Of a DNA stretch of 33,493 nt, positions 15,273-23,766 are shown piece after piece. Positions within the stretch are counted from its first letter, which is position 1, and every line of letters starts with the position of its first letter. A program made the translations under genes and the position numbers. This DNA comes from Synergistaceae bacterium OttesenSCG-928-I11. GTDB taxonomy: Bacteria; Synergistota; Synergistia; Synergistales; Synergistaceae. The stretch is taken from the NCBI GenBank assembly GCA_030266365.1, contig JAJDHV010000013.1, positions 1-33,493 on the forward strand, read 5' to 3'. Under the pieces are notes generated by a model. That model made no database searches, was not told where the DNA came from, and saw only the letters and a list, made by a program, of their open reading frames with translations.

Positions 15273-16013
15273 CTACATATACCCCTCATACGGTCTCGGC
15301 GTCAGGGCGCTGTGGACGTAGCGGATCATGGTGATGAAGTCGAAGACCGGCAGGCCGGTGTGGGCGTGGACGGCAGCGGCGTAGGGGGGCAGGTCGCTGC
15401 ACTCGAGCACGATCGCCGCCACCTCGGGGTTCTCCTTCGTCATCCGGTCGACGACGCCCACGATCTCCGCCTCGACCTTCGCGGAGTCGAGCGTCCCCTT
15501 CTCCTCGAGTACTGACGAGCGGAACTCGTCCTGATCCTCCATGCCGTAGACCGCCATCGGCGTGTCCGGCGCGATGCCGACGTTGCGGAAGTGCTCGTCG
15601 GTGAGGACGGACTTGTTCGCCGTGACGACGCCGATCTTCTGTCCCGGTTTCAAGGTCTGGCGGATGAACGGCACCTGCAGCAGGCTCGACAGAAAAACCG
15701 GCACACCGACCGCCGCAGCCACCTGCGGTTGGAAGAGCGCCATGAAGCCGCACGCGCCCGTGATGGCGCGCACGCCTTCCGCCTCCAGCTCCTTCGCGCC
15801 CTGGATGAACGGCTCCAGCAGCGACGGGTCGCGTTCGTTCAGCAGGCGCTCGATCGACGAGCCCCTGACCTCCTTGTAGCGCACCGGAAAGTCGTACGTC
15901 GTCGCGTTGCCGACGTTGCCGGGAATGCACGGATAGGCCGCGTCGAGGATGAGGATCCCGATCGGCTCCCCGTCCCACGAGCGACTCTTGCTCTTGATCC
16001 TGTACACGGTCAT
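15273..16013 (-). CDS. Aspartate/glutamate racemase-family protein
   Basis: A 246-residue member of the Asp/Glu/hydantoin racemase superfamily. Two candidate catalytic Cys lie in family positions: Cys88 in TGACGFMA and Cys205 in VLECSDLPP. Other features are the N-terminal GILILDAAYPCIPGNVGNAT and the KIGVVTANKS strand. Cytosolic, no signal peptide. The start ATG follows GGGGGAGAGAG. It is 31 bp downstream of a LysR gene on the same strand and probably co-transcribed with it. The substrate is unknown: the fold also serves hydantoin racemases and arylmalonate decarboxylases. A link to D-amino-acid use is plausible in this amino-acid-fermenting context. Confidence 0.85.
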   Translation of the reverse strand: MTVYRIKSKSRSWDGEPIGILILDAAYPCIPGNVGNATTYDFPVRYKEVRGSSIERLLNERDPSLLEPFIQGAKELEAEGVRAITGACGFMALFQPQVAAAVGVPVFLSSLLQVPFIRQTLKPGQKIGVVTANKSVLTDEHFRNVGIAPDTPMAVYGMEDQDEFRSSVLEEKGTLDSAKVEAEIVGVVDRMTKENPEVAAIVLECSDLPPYAAAVHAHTGLPVFDFITMIRYVHSALTPRPYEGYM

Positions 16014-16044
16014 TTCTCTCTCCCCCTCATCGTTTTTTGCTTTG

Positions 16045-16953
16045 TTACTTGCTGTAACCCGGTCTGATCTTGCGCAGCAGTTCGTCCAGAATCTCCAGTC
16101 CCTTGAGTGCCGAGAGTTTTGGGTGTCTGTGCGTCAGTTTGTAGAACGTCAGCGTCGGCGTGTGTCCCTCCAGATTGTACCAGACGACCTTTTTGCCCGG
16201 GGCCTCCCACGACGGCAGATTGTTTCGGATGCAGCCGGGCAACACCGCCCACTGCCCCGTGTGCTTCAGCAGCTTCGGCAGCAGGTGCGCCGAAAGGAGC
16301 TGGATCGGGCGGGCGACCGACGTGTCCCAGATATTGTCGTGCCACAGCCGGAACTCGTTCGACCACTCGATGTACAGCTCGTTCGCCGGGTCGAGTTCGT
16401 CCGGGCGAATCGAGAGCCACTCGTCCTGGGTCACCCCCTCGTCCTCGAGGCGCGCGATCATCATGATGTCGCGAAAGATCGGGGTGATGCGCACGAACCG
16501 CGACGGCTCCTGGTGCACGACGAACGCCACGTCGATCTCGCGCGACTCGATCTTCTCATACAGCATGTCCGTCGGGTCCGTCGTGATCTTCAGATGAACG
16601 GGCGGGTCGTGTTCCAGCAACTCGACAAAAAGCTGCGGCAGCAAATTGTTGCTCGCCACCTCGTTCGCCGCGATCGACAGAAAATACGCCGACTGCACAT
16701 TGAACGAATCCGCGATCTCGCGCTTCGCCTCCTGCCACTTGAGTACAAGCGGCAAAAACCCTTCGCCCGCGGGCGTCAGGCGGATCGACTTCACGCCCTT
16801 CTGCCGGTCGACCAACAACATGCCGACCTCGTCCTCCAGATTTTTCAGCTCACGACTGACGGACGACGGCGTCACGTTCAACACCTCCGCCGCCTTCCCA
16901 AATGTCCGCGACATCGCAACCGCCAGAAAAACCTCGAGCATCCGATCCTGCAT
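16045..16953 (-). CDS. LysR-family transcriptional regulator
   Basis: A 302-residue LysR-type regulator. The N-terminal winged helix spans about residues 5-65 (FLAVAMSRTFGKAAEVLNVT, SSVSRELKNLEDEVG, then a LTPAGEGFLP wing). The rest is a two-lobed effector domain with LSIAANEVASNNLLPQL and IDVAFVVHQEP. No ribosome binding site precedes the ATG at 16953. AGGA precedes the ATG at 16941 (four residues later), so the shorter start is possible. It lies just upstream of the racemase-family gene on the same strand and likely controls it; the effector is unknown. Confidence 0.92.
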   Translation of the reverse strand: MQDRMLEVFLAVAMSRTFGKAAEVLNVTPSSVSRELKNLEDEVGMLLVDRQKGVKSIRLTPAGEGFLPLVLKWQEAKREIADSFNVQSAYFLSIAANEVASNNLLPQLFVELLEHDPPVHLKITTDPTDMLYEKIESREIDVAFVVHQEPSRFVRITPIFRDIMMIARLEDEGVTQDEWLSIRPDELDPANELYIEWSNEFRLWHDNIWDTSVARPIQLLSAHLLPKLLKHTGQWAVLPGCIRNNLPSWEAPGKKVVWYNLEGHTPTLTFYKLTHRHPKLSALKGLEILDELLRKIRPGYSK

Positions 16954-16963
16954 GTTAAAAAAT

Positions 16964-17052
16964 AAGAGTCAAGACCGTGGGGCGCTGCCCCACACCCGGA
17001 AGGGGTCAGCGACCCCTGCCGGGTGTGGGCGGAGCCCACGGTCTTGACTCTT
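16964..17052. repeat. Two-hairpin GC-rich repeat, copy B, in a large palindrome
   Basis: An outer stem of 18 bp (AAGAGTCAAGACCGTGGG with CCCACGGTCTTGACTCTT) encloses CCCACACCCGG / CCGGGTGTGGG and the inner AGGGGTC-agc-GACCCCT. It starts 7 bp past the oxidoreductase stop and could end that transcript before the LysR gene. This is the most elaborate of five related copies. Confidence 0.85.
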
Positions 17053-17059
17053 TTCTTTC

Positions 17060-18208
17060 TTAAATAAACGCCGGTTCTTCGAAGAGGTCGCCTTCTTCGA
17101 AGCGGCTCAGTCGGAAGTTGCGGATGTCGACGAACGTTTTTTCGCCGAAGAACATCTCCTTGGCGAGTCGTCCGCCGCTCGGTCCGAACTGGAGGCCGTG
17201 TCCGCTCCACCCGCAGTTGGTCCAGAGGCCTTCGACCGGCGTCCAGTCGATGATGGCCTGGTGGTCGGGGGTAACGTCGTACGGGCCGGACCACTGGTGG
17301 ACGACGCGGACGCCTGCGAGCGACGGCATGCGCTTGAGGACGCTCTTGGTGACGCCCTCGAGGAACTTGGCGCTGTTGCCGGACTCCATGGTCTTGGGCT
17401 CGTCGGGGTCGTCGCGTCCGAAGAAGAAGCTGCCGTTGGGGACCTGCTTGAAGTACGCGCCGTCGTCGAGGCAGAGGGTCATCGGGCAGTTGAAGGGCTC
17501 GATCTGCTCGGTGACGAGCAGATTGTGGCGCTCCGCCGTGACAGGCAGGTCTAGGCCGACGGTCGCTGCGAGCGGGGTCGACCAGGGGCCGGCGGTGAGG
17601 AGGACGCGCGGGGCGGACCACTGTTCGCCGTTCACGACTGCGCCGGTGATTTTGCCGCCCTGTGCCGTGAGCTTCTCGACGGGGGTGTAGGTCTTGACGC
17701 GCGCGCCGAGTTTCATCGCGGCGTGCCCGTAGGCCATGGTCAGGGTCTGGGGATTGATGTGCCCGTCCTGATGGCAGAACGCCGCGCCGATCATGCCGTC
17801 GACGTTCATGTAGGGCCAGCGGCGCTTGATCTCCTGGGGGGTGAGCATCTCGGACGGGATGTCGAGGCTCTGCTGGACGGCGACGTTCTTGCCGAGCTGC
17901 GTGAGGCTCGCGTCCGTGTAGGCGACCCAGAGGTAGCCCCACTGGGTGAATTCGAGGCTGAACTCGCCGCCGAGGTCGGCTTCAAGCGTGGGGAAGCACT
18001 CGAGGTTGTACTTGGCGAGGCGGCAGTTGACCTCCGTGCCGAAATGTTGGCGCAGGCCCGCCGCCGAGCGGCCCGAGCCGCCGGACGAGAGGTATTCCTT
18101 CTCGAACAGGACGACGTCGACGCCGGCCTTGGCGAGGTAGTACGCCGCTGCGGCCCCGTGTACGCCGCCTCCTACGATGATGGCGTCGGCAGTTTTCTTC
18201 TCGCTCAT
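17060..18208 (-). CDS. FAD-dependent oxidoreductase of the DAO family (sarcosine/proline dehydrogenase beta-subunit-like)
   Basis: A 382-residue flavoprotein. The N-terminal dinucleotide-binding fold is clear: DAIIVGGGVHGAAAAYYLA (8-26), with the acidic residue after the second strand (VVLFEKE). GGSGRSAAGLRQHFG follows, and the C-terminal flavin region has WSGPYDVTPDHQAIIDW and NCGWSGHGLQFGPSGG. The family oxidises secondary or tertiary amino acids such as sarcosine, glycine, proline or hydroxyproline. The ATGA overlap with the upstream BFD-type gene points to a complex of flavoprotein and Fe-S subunit, as in multi-subunit amino-acid dehydrogenases. The NAD-binding alpha subunit of such complexes is not in this window. 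The substrate is unproven. Confidence 0.88.
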   Translation of the reverse strand: MSEKKTADAIIVGGGVHGAAAAYYLAKAGVDVVLFEKEYLSSGGSGRSAAGLRQHFGTEVNCRLAKYNLECFPTLEADLGGEFSLEFTQWGYLWVAYTDASLTQLGKNVAVQQSLDIPSEMLTPQEIKRRWPYMNVDGMIGAAFCHQDGHINPQTLTMAYGHAAMKLGARVKTYTPVEKLTAQGGKITGAVVNGEQWSAPRVLLTAGPWSTPLAATVGLDLPVTAERHNLLVTEQIEPFNCPMTLCLDDGAYFKQVPNGSFFFGRDDPDEPKTMESGNSAKFLEGVTKSVLKRMPSLAGVRVVHQWSGPYDVTPDHQAIIDWTPVEGLWTNCGWSGHGLQFGPSGGRLAKEMFFGEKTFVDIRNFRLSRFEEGDLFEEPAFI

Positions 18209-18492
18209 TTCTGGGGCACCTCCTTGCCGTATGCGCAAAGGCCGAGTTTGATCGGTTTCACCGGAGGACGGGTCGTCCCCGGGTGCAGTTCGGCGATCGG
18301 TTTGCCCGTGGCGATGGAGAGTTCGCGCAGGATGATGTCCTTGCACCCGCGTCCCTGACACGGTCCCATGCCGACGCGCAGAATGCGCTTCAGCTCGTCG
18401 AAGTGCGTGTAGCCTTTGGCGATCCACTCGCGGATCTCGTCCAGGGTGATCTCTTCGCAGCGGCACACAACCACTTTTTGCTTGTCGCTCAT
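18205..18492 (-). CDS. BFD-type [2Fe-2S]-binding protein, partner of the FAD oxidoreductase
   Basis: A 95-residue protein with the four Cys of a bacterioferritin-associated-ferredoxin-type domain: Cys10 and Cys12 (VVCRCEEIT) and Cys45 and Cys50 (GPCQGRGC). GTTRPPVKP follows, a tail often seen in small subunits of amino-acid dehydrogenases. It should carry electrons from the flavin of its partner, with which it overlaps by four bases. The start ATG has AAGGTGA upstream. It is first in a two-gene operon behind a plausible promoter at 18552-18579. Confidence 0.86.
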   Translation of the reverse strand: MSDKQKVVVCRCEEITLDEIREWIAKGYTHFDELKRILRVGMGPCQGRGCKDIILRELSIATGKPIAELHPGTTRPPVKPIKLGLCAYGKEVPQK

Positions 18493-18551
18493 AGCACTGT
18501 CACCTTCACTTCGTTCGATTTTTGTGCTGCGTGTTTTTCTTGGGTGTGTAT

Positions 18552-18579
18552 AGTATATCCGAGTTTCGCTAATTTGAAA
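18552..18579 (-). promoter_or_regulatory. Probable promoter of the BFD-flavoprotein operon
   Basis: Minus strand TTTCAA (18579-18574), 16-bp spacer, TATACT (18557-18552). The palindrome AAATATG-cgaaaaata-CATATTT (18621-18599) lies about 20 bp upstream and may bind a regulator. Confidence 0.5.
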
Positions 18580-18636
18580 TATAGCAATTTAACCAATCAA
18601 ATATGTATTTTTCGCATATTTATTGGGTTGGCATGA

Positions 18637-18672
18637 AACAACCGCACGAGCGCGTCTGCCCGTGCGGTTGTT
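18637..18672. terminator. Hairpin downstream of the lipoprotein gene
   Basis: AACAACCGCACG / CGTGCGGTTGTT, a 12-bp stem with a 12-nt loop, about 40 bp after the lipoprotein stop. The T-run is short, so it is a weaker intrinsic terminator than the others here. Confidence 0.65.
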
Positions 18673-18712
18673 CTTGACTCGATATGCGATTTTTTTCGAA
18701 TCGGTCGCCCTG

Positions 18713-20665
18713 CTATTCGAGCTTGATCGAGTCGAGCAGGACGATGCTGTCGAAGTCCTCATCGTCGCCCCGGACGATGCGGAAGCGGAGCGTGACATAG
18801 TCATCCTTCATCTCCTCCGGGATGTCGAAGGAGAAATATTTCCATCCCTGGCGCATTACGGTTTCCGTTTTGCCGGGTTCATCTGGATCCTCGAGTTCGA
18901 TCTTCTCCCAGCCTGCCGTGCCGATATCCTCGGAGAGGATCACGGTCTCCTTGCCCTCGGCGCCCGTGATCGTCACCCGGAATTCGTCGCTCACGGCTCC
19001 CGCTGCGGGGTTTTCCGGGCGGTCCGAGACGAAGTCGTAGTGGAACGAGATGCGTTTCGCCTCCGGCTGAAGCGCGAACCGCTGGGAAATTTCCCCGTAC
19101 GTCGCCGATGCGTCGTCGAAGTCGGGCGTCGCCAACAGGCACATGAAGTCTCCCTCGAAAGGATCGATCCCAAAGAGGGTGGGCAGGGCCATTGCCTCGC
19201 CCTCGACGTCCCAATACCGCATCTTCTCGGAGAAGTCGCCGTTCTGCACGGTTCTCGGAATCAGGTAGAAGTCGTCGATGCCCTCCTTCAAGCGGTAGGC
19301 ATAACTTGCGCCCTGACCATCATCCGGCCCATGCTCGGCGATGGTCTTCTCGAACGACTCTTTGAAAGAGTATCCCGCCAGCATGTTCTCCGTGAGCGTC
19401 AAGGAGCAATAGTAGCAATAGGTGACCAAGACCGACTCCGTGTAACCGGCAACTCCCTGGAATCCAGCCTCCAGGAAGGCCTCCGCGAGCTCTTCCTGCA
19501 TGAGGCCCTGACAGATCCCGAGGTTGATGAACCCGTCGCCCGTGTTCGGTTTGTTGTAACGGGAGATAAACTTGGGCGCTATGAGCAGGCTGTCTTCATC
19601 ATAAAACTGCATAACAGCGCCGGTCGCGAGATCGGCGCTGATCGTTTCGTATAGCTCCGACAGCGGCTTCGAGATGCAGATGGTGGGCACTCCGTTGTAA
19701 AGCGTGCCGTGCGAGGAGAGCAGGACGAAGCCATACTCCGAGATGTTTTTGAAGTGCTCCGGCGAGACATCCTTGTTCATGACCGGCGGTTTGACATCCA
19801 GCGAGAGCGCCTGCCCTACCTCTTGGACGAGCTTGTAGGCACCCTCCACCTCGTCGTAGGGGTAAAAATCGTTGTAGTACGGCGAGAGGCAGAGCGTCGT
19901 CGGAGCGCCGATGGCAGCCATCGGCGACGCGGATCTGTGCTTGTGCTCGGACGCGGTCGACGGTTCCATCTTTCGCGATTTCGGGTCGCCAACGATGACC
20001 GTCGCGCCGGACGCGAATTTGACGACGATGAGGTTGCCTTCCTGTGTGAGGTTCGCTTCGACGACGTCGTCGAGGCTTCGGATCGCGGAGAGGATCAGGC
20101 TCCTGTGGTTATCGAACTCCTCCCTGGTGAGATTGCCGCTGTAGTTCGGGATCGTCGCCGCCAGAAGGTCGCTCAGGCTCTTTGTCGAGTCGGTGTACGC
20201 GCTTGCCTCGACGCGCTTGACGATTTCGAGTTCGACCATCGAGCTTCCTCTTGCCCCGTCGCGGTCAAGAAACGCGCGATAGTAGTGCGACCCGACGCCC
20301 ATCTCCGGCGAATCGATGTCGATCCGATACGAGAAGATTCCGTCCTGCGCGCGCCTGTCGCCGGTACCCGTCTTGCCGTCGTCCTTCATGTCGCCGACGT
20401 ATTTGAGGGCGCGGCCCTCGCCGTCGGTTTCGTAGAGGAAGACCGCGTTCGATTTTTCCGACGGGGCCACCATGACGCGGACGCCGACCTTGCGGTTCTC
20501 GTCGGAGAAGAAGAGGTCCTCGTCGAAGTCGAGGTCGCCCAGGAACGCCGCGTCGACGACCATCGTGCGTGCGGGCGCGTCGTTGCTGCTTCCGTTGCAC
20601 CCGGCGGAAAGGAACAGCGCGATCAGGATCATGATGAGGACATGGTGCTTGCGGATTTTTCTCAT
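18713..20665 (-). CDS. Lipoprotein with candidate caspase-like (clan CD) protease core
   Basis: A 650-residue lipoprotein: basic N-terminus, hydrophobic stretch, lipobox LSAGC with Cys23. Residues about 55-150 look like an Ig-like module (DDGKTGTGDRRAQDGIFSYR is typical of surface Ig-like domains). Residues about 255-445 may be a clan CD peptidase: a hydrophobic strand ending in LLSSHG (His319) and a second ending in INLGICQG (Cys385), the His-Gly then Cys-Gly layout of caspases, gingipains and CHAT domains. Residues about 465-650 resemble a jelly-roll binding domain (NGDFSEKMRYW, then FSFDIPEEMKDDYVTLRFR). The protease assignment is inference from motifs. ATG follows GGAGGAGG. Confidence 0.72.
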   Translation of the reverse strand: MRKIRKHHVLIMILIALFLSAGCNGSSNDAPARTMVVDAAFLGDLDFDEDLFFSDENRKVGVRVMVAPSEKSNAVFLYETDGEGRALKYVGDMKDDGKTGTGDRRAQDGIFSYRIDIDSPEMGVGSHYYRAFLDRDGARGSSMVELEIVKRVEASAYTDSTKSLSDLLAATIPNYSGNLTREEFDNHRSLILSAIRSLDDVVEANLTQEGNLIVVKFASGATVIVGDPKSRKMEPSTASEHKHRSASPMAAIGAPTTLCLSPYYNDFYPYDEVEGAYKLVQEVGQALSLDVKPPVMNKDVSPEHFKNISEYGFVLLSSHGTLYNGVPTICISKPLSELYETISADLATGAVMQFYDEDSLLIAPKFISRYNKPNTGDGFINLGICQGLMQEELAEAFLEAGFQGVAGYTESVLVTYCYYCSLTLTENMLAGYSFKESFEKTIAEHGPDDGQGASYAYRLKEGIDDFYLIPRTVQNGDFSEKMRYWDVEGEAMALPTLFGIDPFEGDFMCLLATPDFDDASATYGEISQRFALQPEAKRISFHYDFVSDRPENPAAGAVSDEFRVTITGAEGKETVILSEDIGTAGWEKIELEDPDEPGKTETVMRQGWKYFSFDIPEEMKDDYVTLRFRIVRGDDEDFDSIVLLDSIKLE

Positions 20666-20722
20666 TCAAAAACCTCCTCCTGCAATCTTGAAGGGTTTGA
20701 TCGAAACGGCCCCTCGCGTGCA

Positions 20723-20728
20723 ATTATA
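20723..20728 (-). promoter_or_regulatory. Likely -10 box of the lipoprotein gene
   Basis: TATAAT on the minus strand, about 58 bp before the ATG. The -35 is poor, and an 11-bp palindrome CGCAA-c-TTGCG (20730-20740) covers the spacer, so a regulator may act here. Confidence 0.45.
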
Positions 20729-20757
20729 ACGCAACTTGCGCGTCGATCGAGGTTATG

Positions 20758-21966
20758 TTATGGAATTACCTCGAAGTCCCGTGTTTTGTCGTTTTCCCTC
20801 GTATACACCCACGCAGACAAGAGCGACGTCAGCGGGATCGTGCAGAGCAGGCCGATGCTGCCGACCAGCGTCTGGAGCGTCTCGACCACGATGATCTCGC
20901 GGTTCAGCATGTCGACGAGCGACGAGCTGTGGACGAGCAGCAGCAGGACGAGCGAGAGGGAGCTGCCGATGTAGGCGAGGACGAGCGTGTTCGCCATCGT
21001 CCCCATGATGTCCCGCCCGATGTTCATGCCCGACCGGAAGAGCGCCGCGAACGTCGGACGCCGCATGACGTCGCGCACCTCGGCGAGCGCCGACGCGATG
21101 GAAACCGAGACGTCGAGCGTCGCGCCGAGCGCCCCGATGATGATGGAGGAAAAAATAATTCCGTGCAGGCTGATCGGCGCGTCCGGGTTGACGTACAGCA
21201 GGTAGACGGACTGCTCGTCGACGAGGCCGGTGAGCTTGAGAAAGACGTCCGAGACGAGCACGAGCAGGCCGGAGACGCAGACGCCGCCGAAGCAGCCGCA
21301 GGCGGCGGCGAGGCTCTTGCGGTTCGCGCCGTTAACCAGCAGCAGCGTCATGACGATGATGTAGAGGCAGATGACGGGGCTTGTGACGTACATGTTGAAG
21401 CCGGAGAGGACGGACGGGACGAAGACGGCGAAGATCGCAAGGCAGGTGAAGCCGAGCGAGACGACGGTGTGAAATCCCTTGCGCCGCCCGAAGAAGATCA
21501 GCGCCGCGACGAAGAGCGCGCCGAGCCACGCCAGCACGTTCGTGCGGACGAACTCCTGCAACACCCAGCGCTCCTCGCTCTCCGAATCGGCTTCCTCGAT
21601 CTCGTAGAGCAGGACCTCGTCCCCGGGCGCGACGCGGCGGATCTCCGTCGGCGTGAACGAGTCGGCGGTCTGCATGCCCGTCACGCGCTCACCCTTGCGC
21701 GGACCGCTTCGCAGCGTCGCGGCGAACGTGACGCGCAGCGTCTCCTCCGGGGTCTGGGCGTAGGGGTCGATCTCGGCCTCGTAGGCGGAGAGGATCTCCG
21801 TCACGCGCGCGCGGACCGCCCCCGCCCCGCCGTCGGAGAAGAGCGCGAGGTCTTTCGTTGCAACTTTATGGCCGATTGCGAGAAAGAGAATCGAGAATAT
21901 AATGGTGCACAGGTAGACGGCGGCGTTCACTTGTTTCGACATTTTCGACATTTTCGACAAGGACAT
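20758..21966 (-). CDS. YibE/F-family multispanning membrane protein
   Basis: A 402-residue inner-membrane protein. One N-terminal helix (AAVYLCTIIFSILFLAIG) precedes an extracytoplasmic domain of about 120 residues (VRARVTEIL, TADSFTPTEIRRVAPGDEV, reminiscent of an OB-like fold), then about seven helices including GFHTVVSLGFTCLAIFAVFV and the conserved IIIGALGATLDVSVSIASAL. YibE/F proteins are widespread but their function is not established. The start ATG at 21966 follows GGAGG. Its first codons lie on a 9-bp tandem repeat giving S-K-M, S-K-M. It lies upstream of the lipoprotein gene on the same strand and diverges from the exported protein at 22004. Confidence 0.88.
   Translation of the reverse strand: MSLSKMSKMSKQVNAAVYLCTIIFSILFLAIGHKVATKDLALFSDGGAGAVRARVTEILSAYEAEIDPYAQTPEETLRVTFAATLRSGPRKGERVTGMQTADSFTPTEIRRVAPGDEVLLYEIEEADSESEERWVLQEFVRTNVLAWLGALFVAALIFFGRRKGFHTVVSLGFTCLAIFAVFVPSVLSGFNMYVTSPVICLYIIVMTLLLVNGANRKSLAAACGCFGGVCVSGLLVLVSDVFLKLTGLVDEQSVYLLYVNPDAPISLHGIIFSSIIIGALGATLDVSVSIASALAEVRDVMRRPTFAALFRSGMNIGRDIMGTMANTLVLAYIGSSLSLVLLLLVHSSSLVDMLNREIIVVETLQTLVGSIGLLCTIPLTSLLSAWVYTRENDKTRDFEVIP
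21934..21960. repeat. Three tandem 9-bp units at the start of the YibE/F gene
   Basis: TTTCGACAT twice, followed by TTTCGACAA. In the gene they encode the repeated Ser-Lys-Met/Gln near the N-terminus and duplicate in-frame ATG codons behind the first start. Slippage would add or remove three residues without a frameshift. Confidence 0.8.
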
Positions 21967-22003
21967 GACGCTGAACCTCCGAAGAATTGGGGTCGTGCAA
22001 ACG

Positions 22004-22576
22004 ATGAAAAAATTTGCTCCGTTTTTTTGGATAACGTGCATCATTATAACGCTCATGACGCTTTCGGCGTCGCGGGTATGTGCCGCCGAGCCGACGCTCC
22101 CGGATTTTTTGCGCTGGGGGATGGACAAGGACGCCTGCGAGCGCGCGTTTCTCGAAAACGGGTTCGAGCGCGCGCAGGCGATTCTGCCCGAGCTGTCGGG
22201 CGACCGGACGATCCGCAACTTCGCCCTCGTGCGTGGCGTGCGCGAGTTCGCGTATGCGCGGAAAAATAAAAATTTTACGGAGACGGTTTCGATCCGCCTC
22301 TTTCACGACGAGCTCTTCCGCGTGCTGATCGACTACGCGGACTTCAAGACGGGTTTCCGAGACGACGTGGTGCGCGAGGTCACGAAAAAAATGTCCAGCG
22401 CCCCGCGCCGCATGCACGGCGCGAACTCGGGCATGGACATTTACATGTGGATCGACGGCGACGCCGAGGCGACGTTCACCCATCGCGAGCTGCCGGGGAT
22501 CGACCTCCATTTTTCCCAGGTGGACTGGTGTCACGGACCGACCGTCGCGGAGCTGAAACGGATCGGCTTGCAGTAG
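22004..22576 (+). CDS. Small exported protein of unknown function
   Basis: A 190-residue protein with a clear signal peptide: KK, a hydrophobic stretch (FFWITCIIITLMTLSAS), then VCA-AEP. The mature part is soluble-looking, with LPDFLRWGMDKDACERAFLE at its start and ATFTHRELPGIDLHFSQVDW near its end; I recognise no family. The start is placed at the ATG at 22004, directly before the Lys-Lys signal sequence; the frame is open from an ATG at 21965, but that lacks a ribosome binding site and overlaps the divergent gene's start. It is convergent with the CdaR-type gene. A weak hairpin (22580-22615) follows. Confidence 0.75.
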   Translation: MKKFAPFFWITCIIITLMTLSASRVCAAEPTLPDFLRWGMDKDACERAFLENGFERAQAILPELSGDRTIRNFALVRGVREFAYARKNKNFTETVSIRLFHDELFRVLIDYADFKTGFRDDVVREVTKKMSSAPRRMHGANSGMDIYMWIDGDAEATFTHRELPGIDLHFSQVDWCHGPTVAELKRIGLQ

Positions 22577-22620
22577 AGCGTTACCAAATTGCCTGTCCAT
22601 CGTAGCAACGGTAACATTGA

Positions 22621-23766
22621 TTAAGAACTGGAATCATTCCCCCGCAGGCGGATCGCGCTCCAGAGCGTGAAGGCGTCGCGGAAGCGCCAGGGGTCGAGCC
22701 CGGTCAGTTCCCGGATTTTTTTCAGGCGGTACTGAAGGGTGTTGCGATGGACCGAGAGGGCGTGCGCGACGCTCGACGGCTGGAACGGCGACCCGCACCA
22801 CGCGACGAACGTCTGGACGAGCTCGTCGTCGCGGTCCGTCGCGGACAGGGCGGCCAGCACATTGTGGACATACGCCGTCCGCGCGCCCGACGGGAGCGTG
22901 TGCAGCAGGATTTCCAGGCGCAGTTCGTCCGCGAAAAAAATTTTTTTCTCTCTTTCTCCATTATTTTCCGGAATGCCGACGATGAGCGCGTCCCGCGCGG
23001 ACGCGGCGGATTTTCCCAGGGCGACGAGGTTGGAGGCGGGCGGGCCGACGCCCGCCCGCGCCGCGCAGCCGATGTCGTCCAGCGCGTCGATCAGCCGCTC
23101 GCAGGACGAGCGGATGCCCGCCTCGTCCCGATCCGTCAGGAACGCGACGATCTCGGAAGGGTGGAGACGGGCGACCAGGGCGTCGTTTTCGAGGACGGCC
23201 TGCATGCGGCGCAGCCGATCGCCGGTCGAGCTCGTCCCGGGCGGGCAGTCCGTTTCGAGGACGACCGCGACGCGCCATCTGTGCGGGGCATAGCCGAGCG
23301 ACGTCGCGCGGATCGCCATCGCGTCCGCGTCCTCCTGCGAGGTCGTGTGGTGAACGATGCCGGACGCGAGGTCGTTTACCGCCTGCTCCCGCCGCAGGTT
23401 CATCTCCATGAGCGCCTGCTCCTGCAACAGGATCTCGGCCTGTTTCTGTACGAGGAGGCCATATCGCTGCACGCGCGCGGGCGGGCCCGCGATGGAGATC
23501 GTGCCGACTGCAGCCGCTTGCGCGCCGGGGATGACGATCGGGACGGTGTAGCCGGGTTTGACGCCGTCGAGAGATGCTGCCTCCTCGCGCGTGGTGTCCG
23601 ACGGTTTGCCGGATTTGAGCACGGCGAGCGACGGTGCGTGCAGTCGCCCGACGCGCGCCGTCCGGTTCGAGCCGATGATCGTGCCCTCCGCGTCCGTGAC
23701 GAGCACGTCGTAGCCGATGACCTCGTGCGCGCTCTCCGCGATTTTCTGCGCGATTTTTTTGTTCAT
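22621..23766 (-). CDS. CdaR-type (sugar-diacid regulator family) transcriptional regulator
   Basis: A 381-residue regulator. Residues about 3-135 form a diacid-recognition-type ligand domain (IAQKIAESAHEVIGYDVLV, then TDAEGTIIGSN and GYTVPIVI). A GGDEF-like middle region follows. The C-terminal helix-turn-helix is of the PucR/CdaR type (ALSVHRNTLQYRLKKIRELT, then DPWRFRDAFTLWSAIRL). Relatives sense small hydroxy- or diacids such as glycerate, or act on purine and amino-acid catabolism. It is divergent from reductase module 2, 158 bp away, and is the obvious candidate regulator of that operon. The ATG follows CAGGAGGGG. The ligand is unknown. Confidence 0.9.
   Translation of the reverse strand: MNKKIAQKIAESAHEVIGYDVLVTDAEGTIIGSNRTARVGRLHAPSLAVLKSGKPSDTTREEAASLDGVKPGYTVPIVIPGAQAAAVGTISIAGPPARVQRYGLLVQKQAEILLQEQALMEMNLRREQAVNDLASGIVHHTTSQEDADAMAIRATSLGYAPHRWRVAVVLETDCPPGTSSTGDRLRRMQAVLENDALVARLHPSEIVAFLTDRDEAGIRSSCERLIDALDDIGCAARAGVGPPASNLVALGKSAASARDALIVGIPENNGEREKKIFFADELRLEILLHTLPSGARTAYVHNVLAALSATDRDDELVQTFVAWCGSPFQPSSVAHALSVHRNTLQYRLKKIRELTGLDPWRFRDAFTLWSAIRLRGNDSSS

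Noticed and set aside
22580-22615. GTTACC / GGTAAC compound hairpin as a terminator
   Set aside because: Stem is short with a large loop and no T-run; left as a weak possibility only.
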